28,412 nucleotides of DNA from DATAMF01 sp036260665 (GCA_036260665.1 DATAMF010000271.1:1-28412), one strand, 5' to 3'; shown: positions 8,301-17,670, counted from the first letter of the stretch. Numbers and translations are program-made. Notes: a model not told the origin generated them from the letters alone.

Positions 8301-11300
8301 CGCTGCGGTAACGGCTTTGCTCAAAGGCACGTTCAATGTGAAGCCAATCCTGGTAAGTTCGCGCTAGAATGATGAGTTTTTGCCGTGAGCTGGATGCCAG
8401 GGTCAGAAATGCAAGCTGCATCGATGTATGTGGTTGGAGTTCGACATCCTGCCCAAGTGATAGAATTGGATCGAGTGTTGCGCCGACTGTACCAGAGAAA
8501 TCCGCCTGATCATTGTGCAATACCGCCGGAGTCCTTGTGGTCCGTCCTCGCCCGATAAATGTACCCCGATCTGTTTCATAGAATACAGGACTGCTTTCAC
8601 TCGCTTCTGTGATGAGGACATGCATCAGGTAGCAGGGTTCTTCCTGCTCGGAGCGGGGACGCCGCCGGAAGATCAGCGCGTTGAGATCTGGAAGGGATTC
8701 ACTCTCGATAAACAGCTTGTTAAAGGCAGGATGGCGTTGATCGGCTTGCTGAGGCACAAGTGTTACTTCACCGTAGCTTGCCAGTCGCAAACGACGCGGA
8801 CGAGCACTGTGATTCGTAACCGTGATCCGGCGAATTTCCAGATCGTCGTCAGGGGCGACCGTGATTTCCATGTGAGCTGAAATTTCCTGATGGCTCCGCC
8901 GGAACTCGGCTTTGTGCGCATAGAATAAAACATCCTGAGAGGCGGCAGTTGTGCCTGTGGGTTGATAACTGGCGGACCACAGTTCGCCGCTGTCTTGATC
9001 AAGGATATAAATCCACGTCCCCCAGTTTTCGAGCGTTGTATCGGCGTGCCAACGGGTGAGCGCTGTCTCATTCCACTGACTGTAGCCGCCGCCCGCGCCT
9101 GTAATCAACACCCCATAGCGACCATTCGATAGGTAATGAACCGAAGGCTCATAGGCATCTACTGGGGCAGACCAGGGTGCAAGTGCGATCCTCGTTTGAT
9201 CCGCTCCGATATTTGGGAGTTCATCGGGTTTGGCGGGCTGGGTAAAAATTTGCTGCGGGATGCGTTCTTGCAGAAGCAGTTCTATGCTCTGCATACGGGG
9301 ATCGGCATGAAAACGCTGCACCATAATATTATCGTAGAGATAGTTCGCGAGGGTGACAAAGATCATTCCCTGATGATGGGCCATATACTCCTGCACGACA
9401 ACCTTGGTTTCGCCCAGGGGCAGCCGTCTCGCGGTGTAATCAATCGCCTCGTAGAAACCGTAGGTACTGAGAGCGGAGGCTGCATTGAGCCGGATAATAT
9501 TTTGCATGACAGCTTGTGGCGCAATCGGCAGCGCAATAAGCGAGGCATAAGGCGCGATTACTAAATCAACAGCCTGTCCGCGCTTAAAGGCCAGCCGAGG
9601 CACTCCAAAGGCGCGATATTGATAGTTGAGGTTGCCGTCAAATGCGTAATACCCAGATTCTGAGATACCCCAGGGAACATCTTTCTGCCACCCATATGCG
9701 ATCTGATGTTCCACAGCGACCTGACAGCTTTGGTATAGGAGCGTATTTTCATAATGCCGCATCAGCAGCCAGGGCATCATGTATTCAAACATGGTGCCAC
9801 TCCACGAGAGCAGCGCCTGCATTCCGTCCAGTGCAGACAAGGGGCGAGCCATATGCAGCCAGTGTTGGTGTGGAACATCTCCCTTTGCAATAGCAATATA
9901 ACTGGCAAGGCGCGCTTCAGAAGCCAGTAAATCATAGTAGCTGTTGTCAAGAGTTTCCGTCGCTACGTTGTAGCCGATATGGAACAGGCAGCGGTAGGAA
10001 TCGAATAAGAAGCCAAAGTCCATCGCCTGAAAGTAGTTTTCGGTAGCTTGGCGTAGTTCTGAAAAACCAATCATTAACGCTGTGGCCGAACTTCGAGCAG
10101 AATCGAGTTCTTCAATTAAGCGACTGCACCAGGTTAACGCCTCCTGATCCGGCGTGGGTTGAGCAAGCAATAGCTCCTGCAACCGCAGGGTCTGCTGTCC
10201 TCCCTTGCGGGAGACATCCGAAATCTGGGTGAAGGGTGGGAGGACAGGAAGCGCTTCTACCAGCGTTGTCCATAGATCGCGAATAGTAGCGGGAGTGGTA
10301 GGTAATGTGAAGATGGCTGGCGCTTGATGCAGCAGTGGCAACCAGGGCAGCAAAACCTCCATGTCGCGCCTCATCGAAAATAGTTGGGCACGGCTGCGTT
10401 CCAGATAGATGCGTAGATCGGCGCGCATCGTTTCATCAAGCTTTTCACCTTCGGCGTCAATAAATTCGATCAATTGCTGTCCAAAGGCGGGCCATCGTTC
10501 ATCTAATAGCCGGGTGATCAACATCGCCCATGTTGTGGGTTGATCGCGCAGCCGCTCGATTTCACCCCGAATAGCCTCTAATTGATCTTTCAACTGACGA
10601 ACGTTAGGGCTATTGAGACTGTCAAGTATCTCGTGCAGTACGGCCAGGGTATCCAGCATTCCTTCCCAGCGCTGAGTTCGTAGAATAGGCAAGTTGTCCA
10701 AACTTGCCAACCCCTGCCGTAGTGCCAGCAAGCAGCCCGCCAGATTCCCGCTGTCCACCGTGGAGACATACGAAGGAGGGAGTGGTTCCAGCGTTTGCGT
10801 GTTATACCAGTTTAAGAAATGACCGCGATAGCGCTCCAGCTTATCCAAGTTTTCAAAGGTGGAGCGTAAGCGAACAGCGAGTTCCATTTTCCCAATATAA
10901 CCAAAGTCGTGCGCGGTCAGCGTCGAGAGTAGAAGAAGCCCAATATTGGTAGGGGATGTCTGGTGCGCGACGATACCACGCGGCGATTTTTGAAAGTGAT
11001 CGGGTGGGAGCCAATGATCCGCAGGTCCAATGAACTGCTCGAAATATAGCCACGTGCGGCGAGCGAGTGTTCTCAGCTGCTGGTGCTCCTGGGGCGACAA
11101 AGGAACGTCGTTTTGTGCTGTGGGCTGGCTGATAGCACGAACAAACCAGGGAGTGAGTAGCCACAACAAGAAAAATGGAGCGCTCACGAGGAGCGACTCC
11201 GGGCGAATAAATCCGATCAGTAGAGCTAAGCCCAAAACACTCCCTTCCGCCAGCAGCATATTGGAATCCATGCTCCGATTTTTAAGGTACTGAGCCGTAT

Positions 11301-13761
11301 GCGCGGCTGTCGTCCATTGGAGAAGGTGTTTGTGCCGGATCAGGCGAGGAATTGTAACTATGATAGCGCTGAGATCCGTTAGTGCTTCAAAGGGCAGAAA
11401 TACAATGCTGAGCAGCCACCGTTGCAAGTCGTGCCTGGTATTGCTCCGATTTGGGATAAAAGGTAGCGTAGCGAAGAGCAGCGCAACTCCAGTCCAGATC
11501 AGCATTGAACCAGGCAGCCACAACCATCCGGCTGCAAATAGCAGGAACAGCGCAGGTTGGTAGAGACTGCGCCGCAGATTGTCTATAATTTTCCAGCGAT
11601 CAATGGTGGAGAAAATAGCGCCTTTAGTCCCAGGCAGAATCCAGGGGAGTAACTGCCAGTCCCCTCGAATCCAGCGGTGTAAACGGCGGATGTGGGCCAG
11701 ATAGTGCATTGGATAGTCTTCGAGTAGGATAATATCGGTGACCAGCGCCGCGCGTCCATTCAGTCCTTCAAACAGATCGTGACTGAGCAGTGTGTTTTCC
11801 GGCACCCGTCCCGCCAGGCTACGTTCGAAGGCGGCTACGTCATAAATACCTTTGCCCACGTAAATCCCTTCACCAAACAAGTCCTGGTAGGTATCGGACA
11901 CCGCTAATGTATAGAGATCAATCCCTGTGTTACCCGCAAAGAGCTGGGCGAAGCGGGAACGGTTCGCCGCTGTGGGCAAAATCTCGACGCGCGGTTGCAG
12001 GATCGTATAACCGGAAACTACCTGCGTGCCATTGGGCGAGAACTCTGCATGGTTTAACGGATGGGCGAGGGTTCCGATCAGCCGCAGGGCACTGCCCTTG
12101 GGCAGAACGGTATCTGCATCCAGGGTAAAAACGAAATGAATAGTATTGAGAATGCTCAGATCGCCGATTTGGGTGGTATACGAGCCAGACGATCCAGTCA
12201 GTAAAAGCTGGTTAAACTCGTTTAGCTTGCCCCGTTTGCGCTCCCATCCCATCCATACATTCTCTGCCGGATTCCAGCGCCGTTCGCGTACAAAGCAGTA
12301 GAATCGCTCACCTGCCATTCTTTGATAGCGCGCGTTGAGGGCATTGATTCGGTGTGTGATCTCATCCAGCAGGGCCTCGTCATTGGCCATATGCTGCATT
12401 GGTGCATCAGCAAAATCGGCCAGGACCGCAAAATAAAGCCCTTCTTCCGGATTGCGCAGAAAGTGTAGTTCAAGCTGCTGCACCAGCAATTCCACTTCTT
12501 CCGTACTGGTGAGCAGAACCGGCATCACAATCATCGTTTGATACGGTGCGGGAACTTTCTGTTCAAAATCCATTTTAGGGAGAATGCGCGGCTTTAAAGT
12601 ATGCGTAAGAATCCAATTCAGCCCGTTGACGGCTAAACTTATCCCTGGAATGAGTACCAGGAGGATGGCACCGAGTATCTGTGTTATCGGAGCACCTACC
12701 CAAAACAGGTAGGTTCCAATTCCTACCAAAATCAGCAACGTCAGCGCAAAAATACCACCGAGATAAACAAACGTGGGATCCCACTGTTTTGCCCGACGAT
12801 ACCCGAGTACATGTTCGAGTTGTCTGTGTCCCTGATCGATCAGGTAATAACCCACATGAACGAGGCGATTGGTAGTGAGTCCATTCTCCGAAAATGAGAG
12901 CACTGCTTGTTTAGCCAGATCAATGGCCGTTTGGGCGACTGTTCCTTCATCGTGTTTTGAAGCCAGCGCTATTTTCTCGATGACCTTCCGGTAAGTGTTA
13001 CGTGTTTCAAAATCCATATCTGCATAGATTTCAGCCGGGTCTTGTCGCAGAATCTGTTCGATGAGGCTGAGATTTTCAAAAAATGTTTTCCAATCCTGTG
13101 TATTGAGCATACGTAAACTGGTTACACAGTTTGCCACAATAGTTTCGGCTGGAATGTCAGATGTGAGGTGGGGAGAGTAGGCGGTGATCTGCTGTGGCTC
13201 GGCTGGCAACCCTGCCAGTTGGATTACTGTGGTGGCTAAAACCTCCAGTACCCTGATGCGCAGCATGGCTGGGAGCGCCCACAATTCTCCCATCGTCAAT
13301 GCCGTCACACGCTGATAGCTTTCCACGAAGTTTTTGATTTGCTGTAAGTTGAAACTCGCGTCTGTAGTATCCAGAATAGCATGAGCGAGAATATACACAC
13401 GCGGATACTCAGTCGTGATTAGCGTTGGCAGCTTTTTGTAAAATGAAGATGGCATATCCTCAAGGATTTGCTGCAGATTTTGTTGAATCAGATAGAAGTT
13501 GTCGAGGAACCACTCGCCAGCGTAGGAGACCACAAGCTCATCCTCCGCAATTTTTGCGAAATATTGATGAACTTGCTCCAGTAACCCCTCGATCTGCTTA
13601 GGATGCTGCAACAGCGATATTGGATGGTCGGCGGATCTGTGAGCCACATCATGGTCTTGGGCCAACTGAAATGCTATGTCTTCTAAAGACTGACGACCAG
13701 CGAATACTTCTGAGACAGCCGGAGCAACCTCTGAAAGATGTTCGGTTTGGGAAACGCTCAT
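5302..13761 (-). CDS. Cyclic beta-1,2-glucan synthase-like protein (GT84 + GH94)
   Basis: A 2819-residue membrane enzyme, matching the usual size of NdvB/Cgs (about 2800-2870), which builds cyclic beta-1,2-glucans from UDP-glucose for the periplasm or envelope. Order: helical N-terminal region (1-320), membrane helices about 331-351 and 357-380, GT84 glycosyltransferase (about 405-730) with DAD at 548-550 and the RRLHRW motif at 692-697, further helices between 735 and 875, a glucoamylase-like domain (about 1250-1500: YRCLFHIGYN, WGISESGYYAFD), then two GH94 modules. The last carries the phosphorylase-type catalytic GTGDWNDGMN at 2493-2502 and PPGIRENGGQYTH near 2645. ATG 13761 follows the UspA stop by 4 bp, with AGGATG inside the end of that gene, so translation is coupled. 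Whether it makes the cyclic product is inferred; a linear beta-1,2-glucan is possible. Confidence 0.92.
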   Translation of the reverse strand: MSVSQTEHLSEVAPAVSEVFAGRQSLEDIAFQLAQDHDVAHRSADHPISLLQHPKQIEGLLEQVHQYFAKIAEDELVVSYAGEWFLDNFYLIQQNLQQILEDMPSSFYKKLPTLITTEYPRVYILAHAILDTTDASFNLQQIKNFVESYQRVTALTMGELWALPAMLRIRVLEVLATTVIQLAGLPAEPQQITAYSPHLTSDIPAETIVANCVTSLRMLNTQDWKTFFENLSLIEQILRQDPAEIYADMDFETRNTYRKVIEKIALASKHDEGTVAQTAIDLAKQAVLSFSENGLTTNRLVHVGYYLIDQGHRQLEHVLGYRRAKQWDPTFVYLGGIFALTLLILVGIGTYLFWVGAPITQILGAILLVLIPGISLAVNGLNWILTHTLKPRILPKMDFEQKVPAPYQTMIVMPVLLTSTEEVELLVQQLELHFLRNPEEGLYFAVLADFADAPMQHMANDEALLDEITHRINALNARYQRMAGERFYCFVRERRWNPAENVWMGWERKRGKLNEFNQLLLTGSSGSYTTQIGDLSILNTIHFVFTLDADTVLPKGSALRLIGTLAHPLNHAEFSPNGTQVVSGYTILQPRVEILPTAANRSRFAQLFAGNTGIDLYTLAVSDTYQDLFGEGIYVGKGIYDVAAFERSLAGRVPENTLLSHDLFEGLNGRAALVTDIILLEDYPMHYLAHIRRLHRWIRGDWQLLPWILPGTKGAIFSTIDRWKIIDNLRRSLYQPALFLLFAAGWLWLPGSMLIWTGVALLFATLPFIPNRSNTRHDLQRWLLSIVFLPFEALTDLSAIIVTIPRLIRHKHLLQWTTAAHTAQYLKNRSMDSNMLLAEGSVLGLALLIGFIRPESLLVSAPFFLLWLLTPWFVRAISQPTAQNDVPLSPQEHQQLRTLARRTWLYFEQFIGPADHWLPPDHFQKSPRGIVAHQTSPTNIGLLLLSTLTAHDFGYIGKMELAVRLRSTFENLDKLERYRGHFLNWYNTQTLEPLPPSYVSTVDSGNLAGCLLALRQGLASLDNLPILRTQRWEGMLDTLAVLHEILDSLNSPNVRQLKDQLEAIRGEIERLRDQPTTWAMLITRLLDERWPAFGQQLIEFIDAEGEKLDETMRADLRIYLERSRAQLFSMRRDMEVLLPWLPLLHQAPAIFTLPTTPATIRDLWTTLVEALPVLPPFTQISDVSRKGGQQTLRLQELLLAQPTPDQEALTWCSRLIEELDSARSSATALMIGFSELRQATENYFQAMDFGFLFDSYRCLFHIGYNVATETLDNSYYDLLASEARLASYIAIAKGDVPHQHWLHMARPLSALDGMQALLSWSGTMFEYMMPWLLMRHYENTLLYQSCQVAVEHQIAYGWQKDVPWGISESGYYAFDGNLNYQYRAFGVPRLAFKRGQAVDLVIAPYASLIALPIAPQAVMQNIIRLNAASALSTYGFYEAIDYTARRLPLGETKVVVQEYMAHHQGMIFVTLANYLYDNIMVQRFHADPRMQSIELLLQERIPQQIFTQPAKPDELPNIGADQTRIALAPWSAPVDAYEPSVHYLSNGRYGVLITGAGGGYSQWNETALTRWHADTTLENWGTWIYILDQDSGELWSASYQPTGTTAASQDVLFYAHKAEFRRSHQEISAHMEITVAPDDDLEIRRITVTNHSARPRRLRLASYGEVTLVPQQADQRHPAFNKLFIESESLPDLNALIFRRRPRSEQEEPCYLMHVLITEASESSPVFYETDRGTFIGRGRTTRTPAVLHNDQADFSGTVGATLDPILSLGQDVELQPHTSMQLAFLTLASSSRQKLIILARTYQDWLHIERAFEQSRYRSERELRQMALSTTQVETFQKLLGALLYPHSRLRATPAILGANTQNQSGLWAFGISGDYPILLVRIGDESELELVHSLLQAHTYWRNRGLKITLVILNQRDTEYTQELYHLVHRLIVRMGSEIWINRHDGVFILNADQMSETSRILLETSARVLLDGKKGLLLNQLEVLEEQPIYLPPFTPLPGSQIPELMPALERPADLLFDNGWGGFSPDGREYIIYLQAGQQTPAPWINVIANPQFGFTVSEAGSGFSWNANSSENRLTVWRNDPVSDMPSEALYLRDEETSAIWSPTPLPAGTQQPYLVRHGAGYTMFEHHSHGLKQQLRLFATVDDSVKIIHLRLENLRQAPRRITATYYAEWVLGTLKDITQPYIVPDFDVDNQTLLARNPYSMEFGGHVTFAAASKNLHGLTTDRNEFLGRLQSYHEPSALKRVGLAGTIRPGIDPCAVLQLHIDLPPGGSEEVFFLLGQGENREAALQLVRRYREPEQIEHAWNKVTAFWEDMLTTVTINTPESSMNVILPWLLYQTLSCRIWGRSALYQSGGAFGFRDQLQDVIALLHVRPDLTRDHILTAARSQFEAGDVLHWWHPPSGRGIRTRFSDDLLWLPYVVTQYIAVTRDYAILRERLPFLKGEPLKPEEEERYGFYDSTLESFTLYEHCRRALDKGYTSGPHGLPLMGTGDWNDGMNRVGVEGRGESIWVGWFLCATMSQFTPLCEEMDDHGFATLLESRTNDLRRALEQHGWDGEWYLRAFYDDGSPLGSSQNDECQIDTIAQSWGVLSGAANPQRANQAMLAVDQQLIKDDDSLILLFAPPFDQTVHDPGYIKGYPPGIRENGGQYTHAAIWTIWAFAQLGQGDRAMELFTMLNPITHGDAPEKVQCYRVEPYVAAADVYSIPPHTGRGGWTWYTGSSGWMYRLGLEAILGFRREGQMIHINPSIPAHWPGFELTYHYLTAVYYFRIENIVNGRSQGNQTILDGKLLLENSIPLVDDGKEHHVTIMIDKHGI

Positions 13762-13765
13762 AAAG

Positions 13766-14710
13766 TTACATCCTACTGGATTTTTCTCGAATAGGAACGT
13801 CAGGTTGATCTGCTAAAACCTCACTCGAAGGAAAATCCTGAATGACTAACAGGGGATGACGCATGTAGCTAATCAAGTTGCCAGTAATACTGCCATAGGG
13901 CCACTGTCGCTCGCTCGAATAACCATGAGCGCTTAGAACGACCAGATCGACGGCTTCCTGTTCACTAAGTTGATGTAGCGCAGTGCTTACCCTTTCACTG
14001 ACCACAAGTCGCGTCTCTGCTTTTGTATCCACTCTTGACACCAGTTGTTCCAGGTATTTCCCGGCTTCGGCACGATTCCGCTCGACAAGGCGATCCAGCA
14101 GATCAAAGTCTTCTGGTGGCACAGGAGTGCGGCTGGGCATGTCGGGTTTATGGACGATGTGAGCGAGTAGTAGACAGGCACCAAACATCTTTGCTAGATT
14201 GGCGGCTGTTGGAAGCGCAATTTCTGCTCGCTGAGAACCATCAAGTGGAACCAGAATTTTCTGATAGGCATCGGTTGTGATCTCATCTGAAACAAGTTCT
14301 TTGGACGGTGCAATCAGCATGGGAATATTGATATGCCGCAGCAGTGTATGTAGTTTCGCTCCAATGCTTTCGCCTTGTTTGGTTACGATGATCAGATCGA
14401 CAACATTGTCCTCGATATATTTGAGAATACGTTCAACGGACCAGGTTTCCAGGATAGTCTTTTGTACCTGTAAACCCTGCCCTTGGAGACGTTCCGCAAT
14501 CTTATTCAGACTGGACTCTGCTTCAGTTTTGATCATGTGCCACTGCAGTGGATCGATAAACTGTTCGTGTGGACCTGATATTGTTGAATCCAACACATTC
14601 AGCATTGTAATGGAAGCGCCACTGAAAGTTGCTAATTTTGCCGCATGAGACAGCAGTTGTGGGGAAATAACGGCTTGATCAAAAAGAACAAGGATATGTT
14701 CTGGAAACAT
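13766..14710 (-). CDS. Tandem UspA universal stress protein
   Basis: A protein of about 314 residues with two Usp domains. The first (about 1-142) starts MFPEHILVLFDQAVISPQLL and ends HINIPMLIAPS. The second (about 150-298) starts KILVPLDGSQRAEIALPTA and ends with an HGYSS...YGSITGNLI segment followed by PLLVIQD, which resembles the ATP-binding G-x(2)-G-x(9)-G-S/T motif in spaced form. Usp proteins are small cytosolic stress proteins, some ATP-binding. A GTG at 14734 in the same frame would add eight residues, but AAGGAGG at 14725-14719 sits 8 nt before ATG 14710, so that start is preferred. It is first in a two-gene unit with the glucan synthase, which suggests a shared response to envelope, osmotic or growth stress. 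Confidence 0.9.
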   Translation of the reverse strand: MFPEHILVLFDQAVISPQLLSHAAKLATFSGASITMLNVLDSTISGPHEQFIDPLQWHMIKTEAESSLNKIAERLQGQGLQVQKTILETWSVERILKYIEDNVVDLIIVTKQGESIGAKLHTLLRHINIPMLIAPSKELVSDEITTDAYQKILVPLDGSQRAEIALPTAANLAKMFGACLLLAHIVHKPDMPSRTPVPPEDFDLLDRLVERNRAEAGKYLEQLVSRVDTKAETRLVVSERVSTALHQLSEQEAVDLVVLSAHGYSSERQWPYGSITGNLISYMRHPLLVIQDFPSSEVLADQPDVPIREKSSRM

Positions 14711-14734
14711 TTTAGTGGCCTCCTTAACCGACAC

Positions 14735-14976
14735 TGCGCTAAAAGGGAATTTTGACTACTCTTGGCATTTGCAAATTAAGGCGTCGGATAATGGACAGGA
14801 ATGGGGAATCTATGAGCAGATTCACCAGAAGCGTTTGCCACAATTAGACGCGGAGGTGTGGGAAATTCCCTCAGCCTCTTTTTAAAGATTAATACTATTA
14901 TAACAAAAAACAAAAAATGGTAATGGTGAATCATTGACTGATGCACCCTCAGAAGCCATTTGAAAAGTCAAGCTAC
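14735..14976. other. Upstream region of the uspA-glucan synthase unit
   Basis: About 240 bp without a convincing gene. It should hold the promoter of the minus-strand unit. A TTGCAA element lies near 14776-14771 on the minus strand with an AT-rich stretch downstream, but no textbook -10 box is clear. An AT-rich segment (14882-14925) precedes the IS-like debris. No terminator was recognised. Confidence 0.4.
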
Positions 14977-15052
14977 CTGTGGGAGTTACTTTGGACATCC
15001 GTTCGAAAATAAGGGGAGAACCTAGTGCGGATGAAATAAGTGACCCCCACAC
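14977..15052. repeat. 76-bp inverted-repeat structure resembling IS ends (MITE-like)
   Basis: The left arm from 14977 (CTGTGGGAGTTACTT, ending CATCCG at 15001) and the right arm read back from 15052 (GTGTGGGGGTCACTTA, ending CATCCG at 15028) match at 18 of 25 positions, around a 26-bp centre. Both arms resemble the IS end CTGTGGGGGTCAGTTA at 25437. It is either a miniature element or the two ends of an IS with almost everything deleted. No clear target duplication is visible. Confidence 0.55.
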
Positions 15053-15353
15053 CATTTCCGTCGCACTATAGCCTGATGCCAACCGACCACGGTAGCTGGT
15101 CTGAACAGCCGCACGCTGGTTTCCAATGCCGTCCGTCCATGCTTTGCCCGCTCTTTCAGCCGGTCCGCTAACATCGCCAATGGTACCTTCTGCCACTGCG
15201 GGATGTGCGGCCCACGCTCTTGTCTCCGCTCCACGATCCGCAGTTGCTGCCGTAACAGCAAGAGCTCCAGCTCCTTTTCCCCATCACCTAACTGGCTCAC
15301 TGCCAGACATCCATTAGGAACTCCCACAGAAAAAGAATCACCCGGAACACCAT
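15052..15353 (-). pseudogene. Rve-type transposase, N-terminal fragment, third element
   Basis: From an ATG at 15353 the minus strand reads MVFRVILFLWEFLMD, then one frame change near 15308, then CLAVSQLGDGEKELELLLLRQQLRIVERRQ and a WQKVPLAMLADRLKERAKHGRTALETS segment, ending in VVGWHQAIVRRKW at 15052. This is the N-terminal third of an integrase-core transposase of a subgroup different from copies A and B. The catalytic core is absent. It breaks off exactly where the 76-bp inverted-repeat structure begins, so that structure or an associated deletion removed the rest. Confidence 0.75.
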
Positions 15354-15629
15354 CGTCGCCTCACTTATCTGTTCGACCCTGTACAAAAAACCTGCCAGTT
15401 TACCTCACTGGTAGGGCTTGTCCAGATACTTAGTTGACATTCTCACGCGTCTTTCTCCCCGTGATTAGTTTTCGGATACTACGGGCTGCGTAGAGGCCAG
15501 TTTCTCGCCCAGATTAATTTCTGGACAGTACGCCATCGACAACCCTATCTGATGCAGGACAATGCATCTTGATTGATGACTCGTTTAAAATCGAAACAAC
15601 GATGTGCACCAATCAGAAGGGATGCCTGT
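15354..15629. other. Region upstream of the acyl-CoA operon
   Basis: About 275 bp without a recognised gene. A CCAGT, 7-nt loop, ACTGG hairpin lies at about 15399-15415. The segment should carry the promoter of the operon starting at 15630, but no clear -35/-10 pair was found. The last part before the start codon has AGAAGGG as a probable ribosome-binding site. Confidence 0.35.
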
Positions 15630-17609
15630 ATGTCCGCTCAAATTTTTTTTGACCAACCTATTGTTTGGAAGCCCAATGAATCATACATTGAACACTCACG
15701 GCTGAAACGATTTATGAATCGGCATGGCATCTTTACCTTTGATGAGTTGATGCAACGCTCAATAAGCGATATTCGGTGGTTTTGGGAAGCTGTTTTTGAT
15801 GATCTTCACCTGGAATTTTATGAACCGTATAGCAATGTGGTTGATCTCTCGCGTGGAATTCCATGGCCGGAGTGGTGTGTGGGTGCCAAACTCAATATTG
15901 TTCACAATTGCATCGACAAATGGATGGGGACGCCTACGGAAAATCACATCGCGATCCGGTGGGAAGACGAAGCCAGCAAAACACGCACTCTAACCTATGG
16001 ACAGCTTTTCCGAGAGGTTAACCAGATGGCGGAGGCATTACGCGCGCGGGGATTGAGCAAAGGGGATGTAATAGGGCTTTATATGCCCATGATACCGGAA
16101 ATCGTAATTGCCTTTCTTGCCATTGCCAAAATCGGCGGGATTATCCTGCCCCTTTTTTCTGGTTATGGAGTCAGTGCTATCGCATCCAGGCTGGTGGATG
16201 CAAACGTAAAAGCACTTTTGGTCACAGATGGTCAATTCCGACGCGGCAAAATAATCAATATGAAAATGATAACAGACGAAGCGTTAAACGACATTGACTC
16301 CGTGCGGACTGTGGTCGTTTTTCCGCGTACCGGCCAGGAAATCGTTATGAAACCAGAACGCGATATCTGGTGGCATGATTTCATTGCCGGGCATCCCTAT
16401 GAAACACACACCGAATATACCTACGCCGAAGACCCAATAATGATCCTCTATACCAGCGGAACAACAGGGCGACCTAAAGGCGCGGTGCATACACATTGTG
16501 GCTTTCCCATCAAGGCCGCACAGGATATGGCGCATGGCTTCGATATTCAGCCCTTTGACACCATGTATTGGATGTCTGATATGGGTTGGATGATGGGCCC
16601 TTGGGAGGTGTTCGGAACATTGCTGCTTGGCGCTAGCATGTTGCTTTACGATGGTTCACCAGATTACCCTGATGTAGATCGTGTCTGGGCACTGGTTGAG
16701 CGGCATCATGTGACCTGTTTGGGAGTATCGCCGACATTTATCCGTGCCATCATGACGCATGGCGATGATCCGGTTAAACGGCATGATCTAAGCTCATTGC
16801 GCATACTTGGCTCAACTGGTGAGCCGTGGAATCCTGATCCTTGGCATTGGCTGTTCGAAATAGTCGGGCGAAGTGAAATTCCAATCATCAACTATTCCGG
16901 CGGCACAGAGATCAGCGGCGGAATTTTTATGGGCAATGTGTTACTACCTCTCAAACCATGTGCATTCTCTGGCCCTGCACCCGGTATGGCCGTTGATATT
17001 GTGGATGAACATGGCAACTCGATACAGGGCGAAGTCGGTGAGTTGGTACTTCGCCAACCCTGGATCGGCATGACAAGGGGTTTTTGGAAAGATCCCGAAC
17101 GATATCTTGAAACCTATTGGAGTCGCTGGCCAGATATATGGGTACATGGTGATTTTGCCGCTGTTGACCACGATGGTCAGTATTACATTTTAGGGCGCTC
17201 GGATGACACGATCAAAGTTGCCGGTAAGCGTGTTGGCCCTGCTGAAGTTGAAAGTATATTGGTGAATCACCAGGCAGTTGTCGAGGCAGCGATTGTTGGC
17301 GTGCCGGATAATGTCAAAGGACAAGCTATTGTAGCATTTGTCGTGCTGCACAAATCATTTGTATCGAGTGAAACCATCCGGCATGATCTGGTTGAGTGGG
17401 TCGCTCAATCGCTGGGCAAATCTCTTGCACCTAAAAGGGTTTATTTTGTGGCCGATATTCCAAAAACGCGAAACGCCAAAGTGATGCGCCGCCTGATTCG
17501 CGCTGCTTACTTAGACGAACCATTGGGCAATCTAGCTGCATTGGTGAACCCTGAGAGCGTAGACGAGATTCGGGGTTTGCGGGATAAGTCGTCACCCTCT
17601 CATGATTAA
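15630..17609 (+). CDS. AMP-forming acyl/acetyl-CoA synthetase
   Basis: A 659-residue ANL-superfamily ligase that activates a carboxylic acid to its CoA thioester through an acyl-adenylate. Seen: an ACS-type N-terminal region (SRLKRFMNRHGI, DIRWFWEAVF, WPEWCVGAKLNIVHNCID), phosphate-binding loop LYTSGTTGRPKGAVHTH at about 272-288, the TGEPW block, YSGGTEISGG, WVHGDFAAVD and GRSDDTIKVAGKRVGP hinge, and the C-terminal lysine in TRNAKVMRR (Lys617). The usual SGK before the lysine reads NAK here, but the lysine is kept. ATG 15630 is chosen because a GAAGG stands 9 nt upstream and the family-like sequence begins soon after; a TTG at 15573 would add 19 residues with no family look. It heads a four-gene operon. 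The substrate is unknown; acetate, propionate or a longer or branched acid are all possible. Confidence 0.9.
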   Translation: MSAQIFFDQPIVWKPNESYIEHSRLKRFMNRHGIFTFDELMQRSISDIRWFWEAVFDDLHLEFYEPYSNVVDLSRGIPWPEWCVGAKLNIVHNCIDKWMGTPTENHIAIRWEDEASKTRTLTYGQLFREVNQMAEALRARGLSKGDVIGLYMPMIPEIVIAFLAIAKIGGIILPLFSGYGVSAIASRLVDANVKALLVTDGQFRRGKIINMKMITDEALNDIDSVRTVVVFPRTGQEIVMKPERDIWWHDFIAGHPYETHTEYTYAEDPIMILYTSGTTGRPKGAVHTHCGFPIKAAQDMAHGFDIQPFDTMYWMSDMGWMMGPWEVFGTLLLGASMLLYDGSPDYPDVDRVWALVERHHVTCLGVSPTFIRAIMTHGDDPVKRHDLSSLRILGSTGEPWNPDPWHWLFEIVGRSEIPIINYSGGTEISGGIFMGNVLLPLKPCAFSGPAPGMAVDIVDEHGNSIQGEVGELVLRQPWIGMTRGFWKDPERYLETYWSRWPDIWVHGDFAAVDHDGQYYILGRSDDTIKVAGKRVGPAEVESILVNHQAVVEAAIVGVPDNVKGQAIVAFVVLHKSFVSSETIRHDLVEWVAQSLGKSLAPKRVYFVADIPKTRNAKVMRRLIRAAYLDEPLGNLAALVNPESVDEIRGLRDKSSPSHD

Positions 17610-17670
17610 ACTATATTCTAGACAAAGCCGCTTTTCCCTTCCGAACAATTGTTGATGTAGGAGCGCGTTT

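Noticed and set aside
14977..15329. Pairing of CTGTGGGAGTTACT at 14977 with the reverse copy at 15329 as ends of a 353-bp element
   Set aside because: The copy at 15329 codes for Leu-Trp-Glu-Phe-Leu of the transposase N terminus, whose frame starts further out at 15353; the arm ending at 15052 is a longer match.
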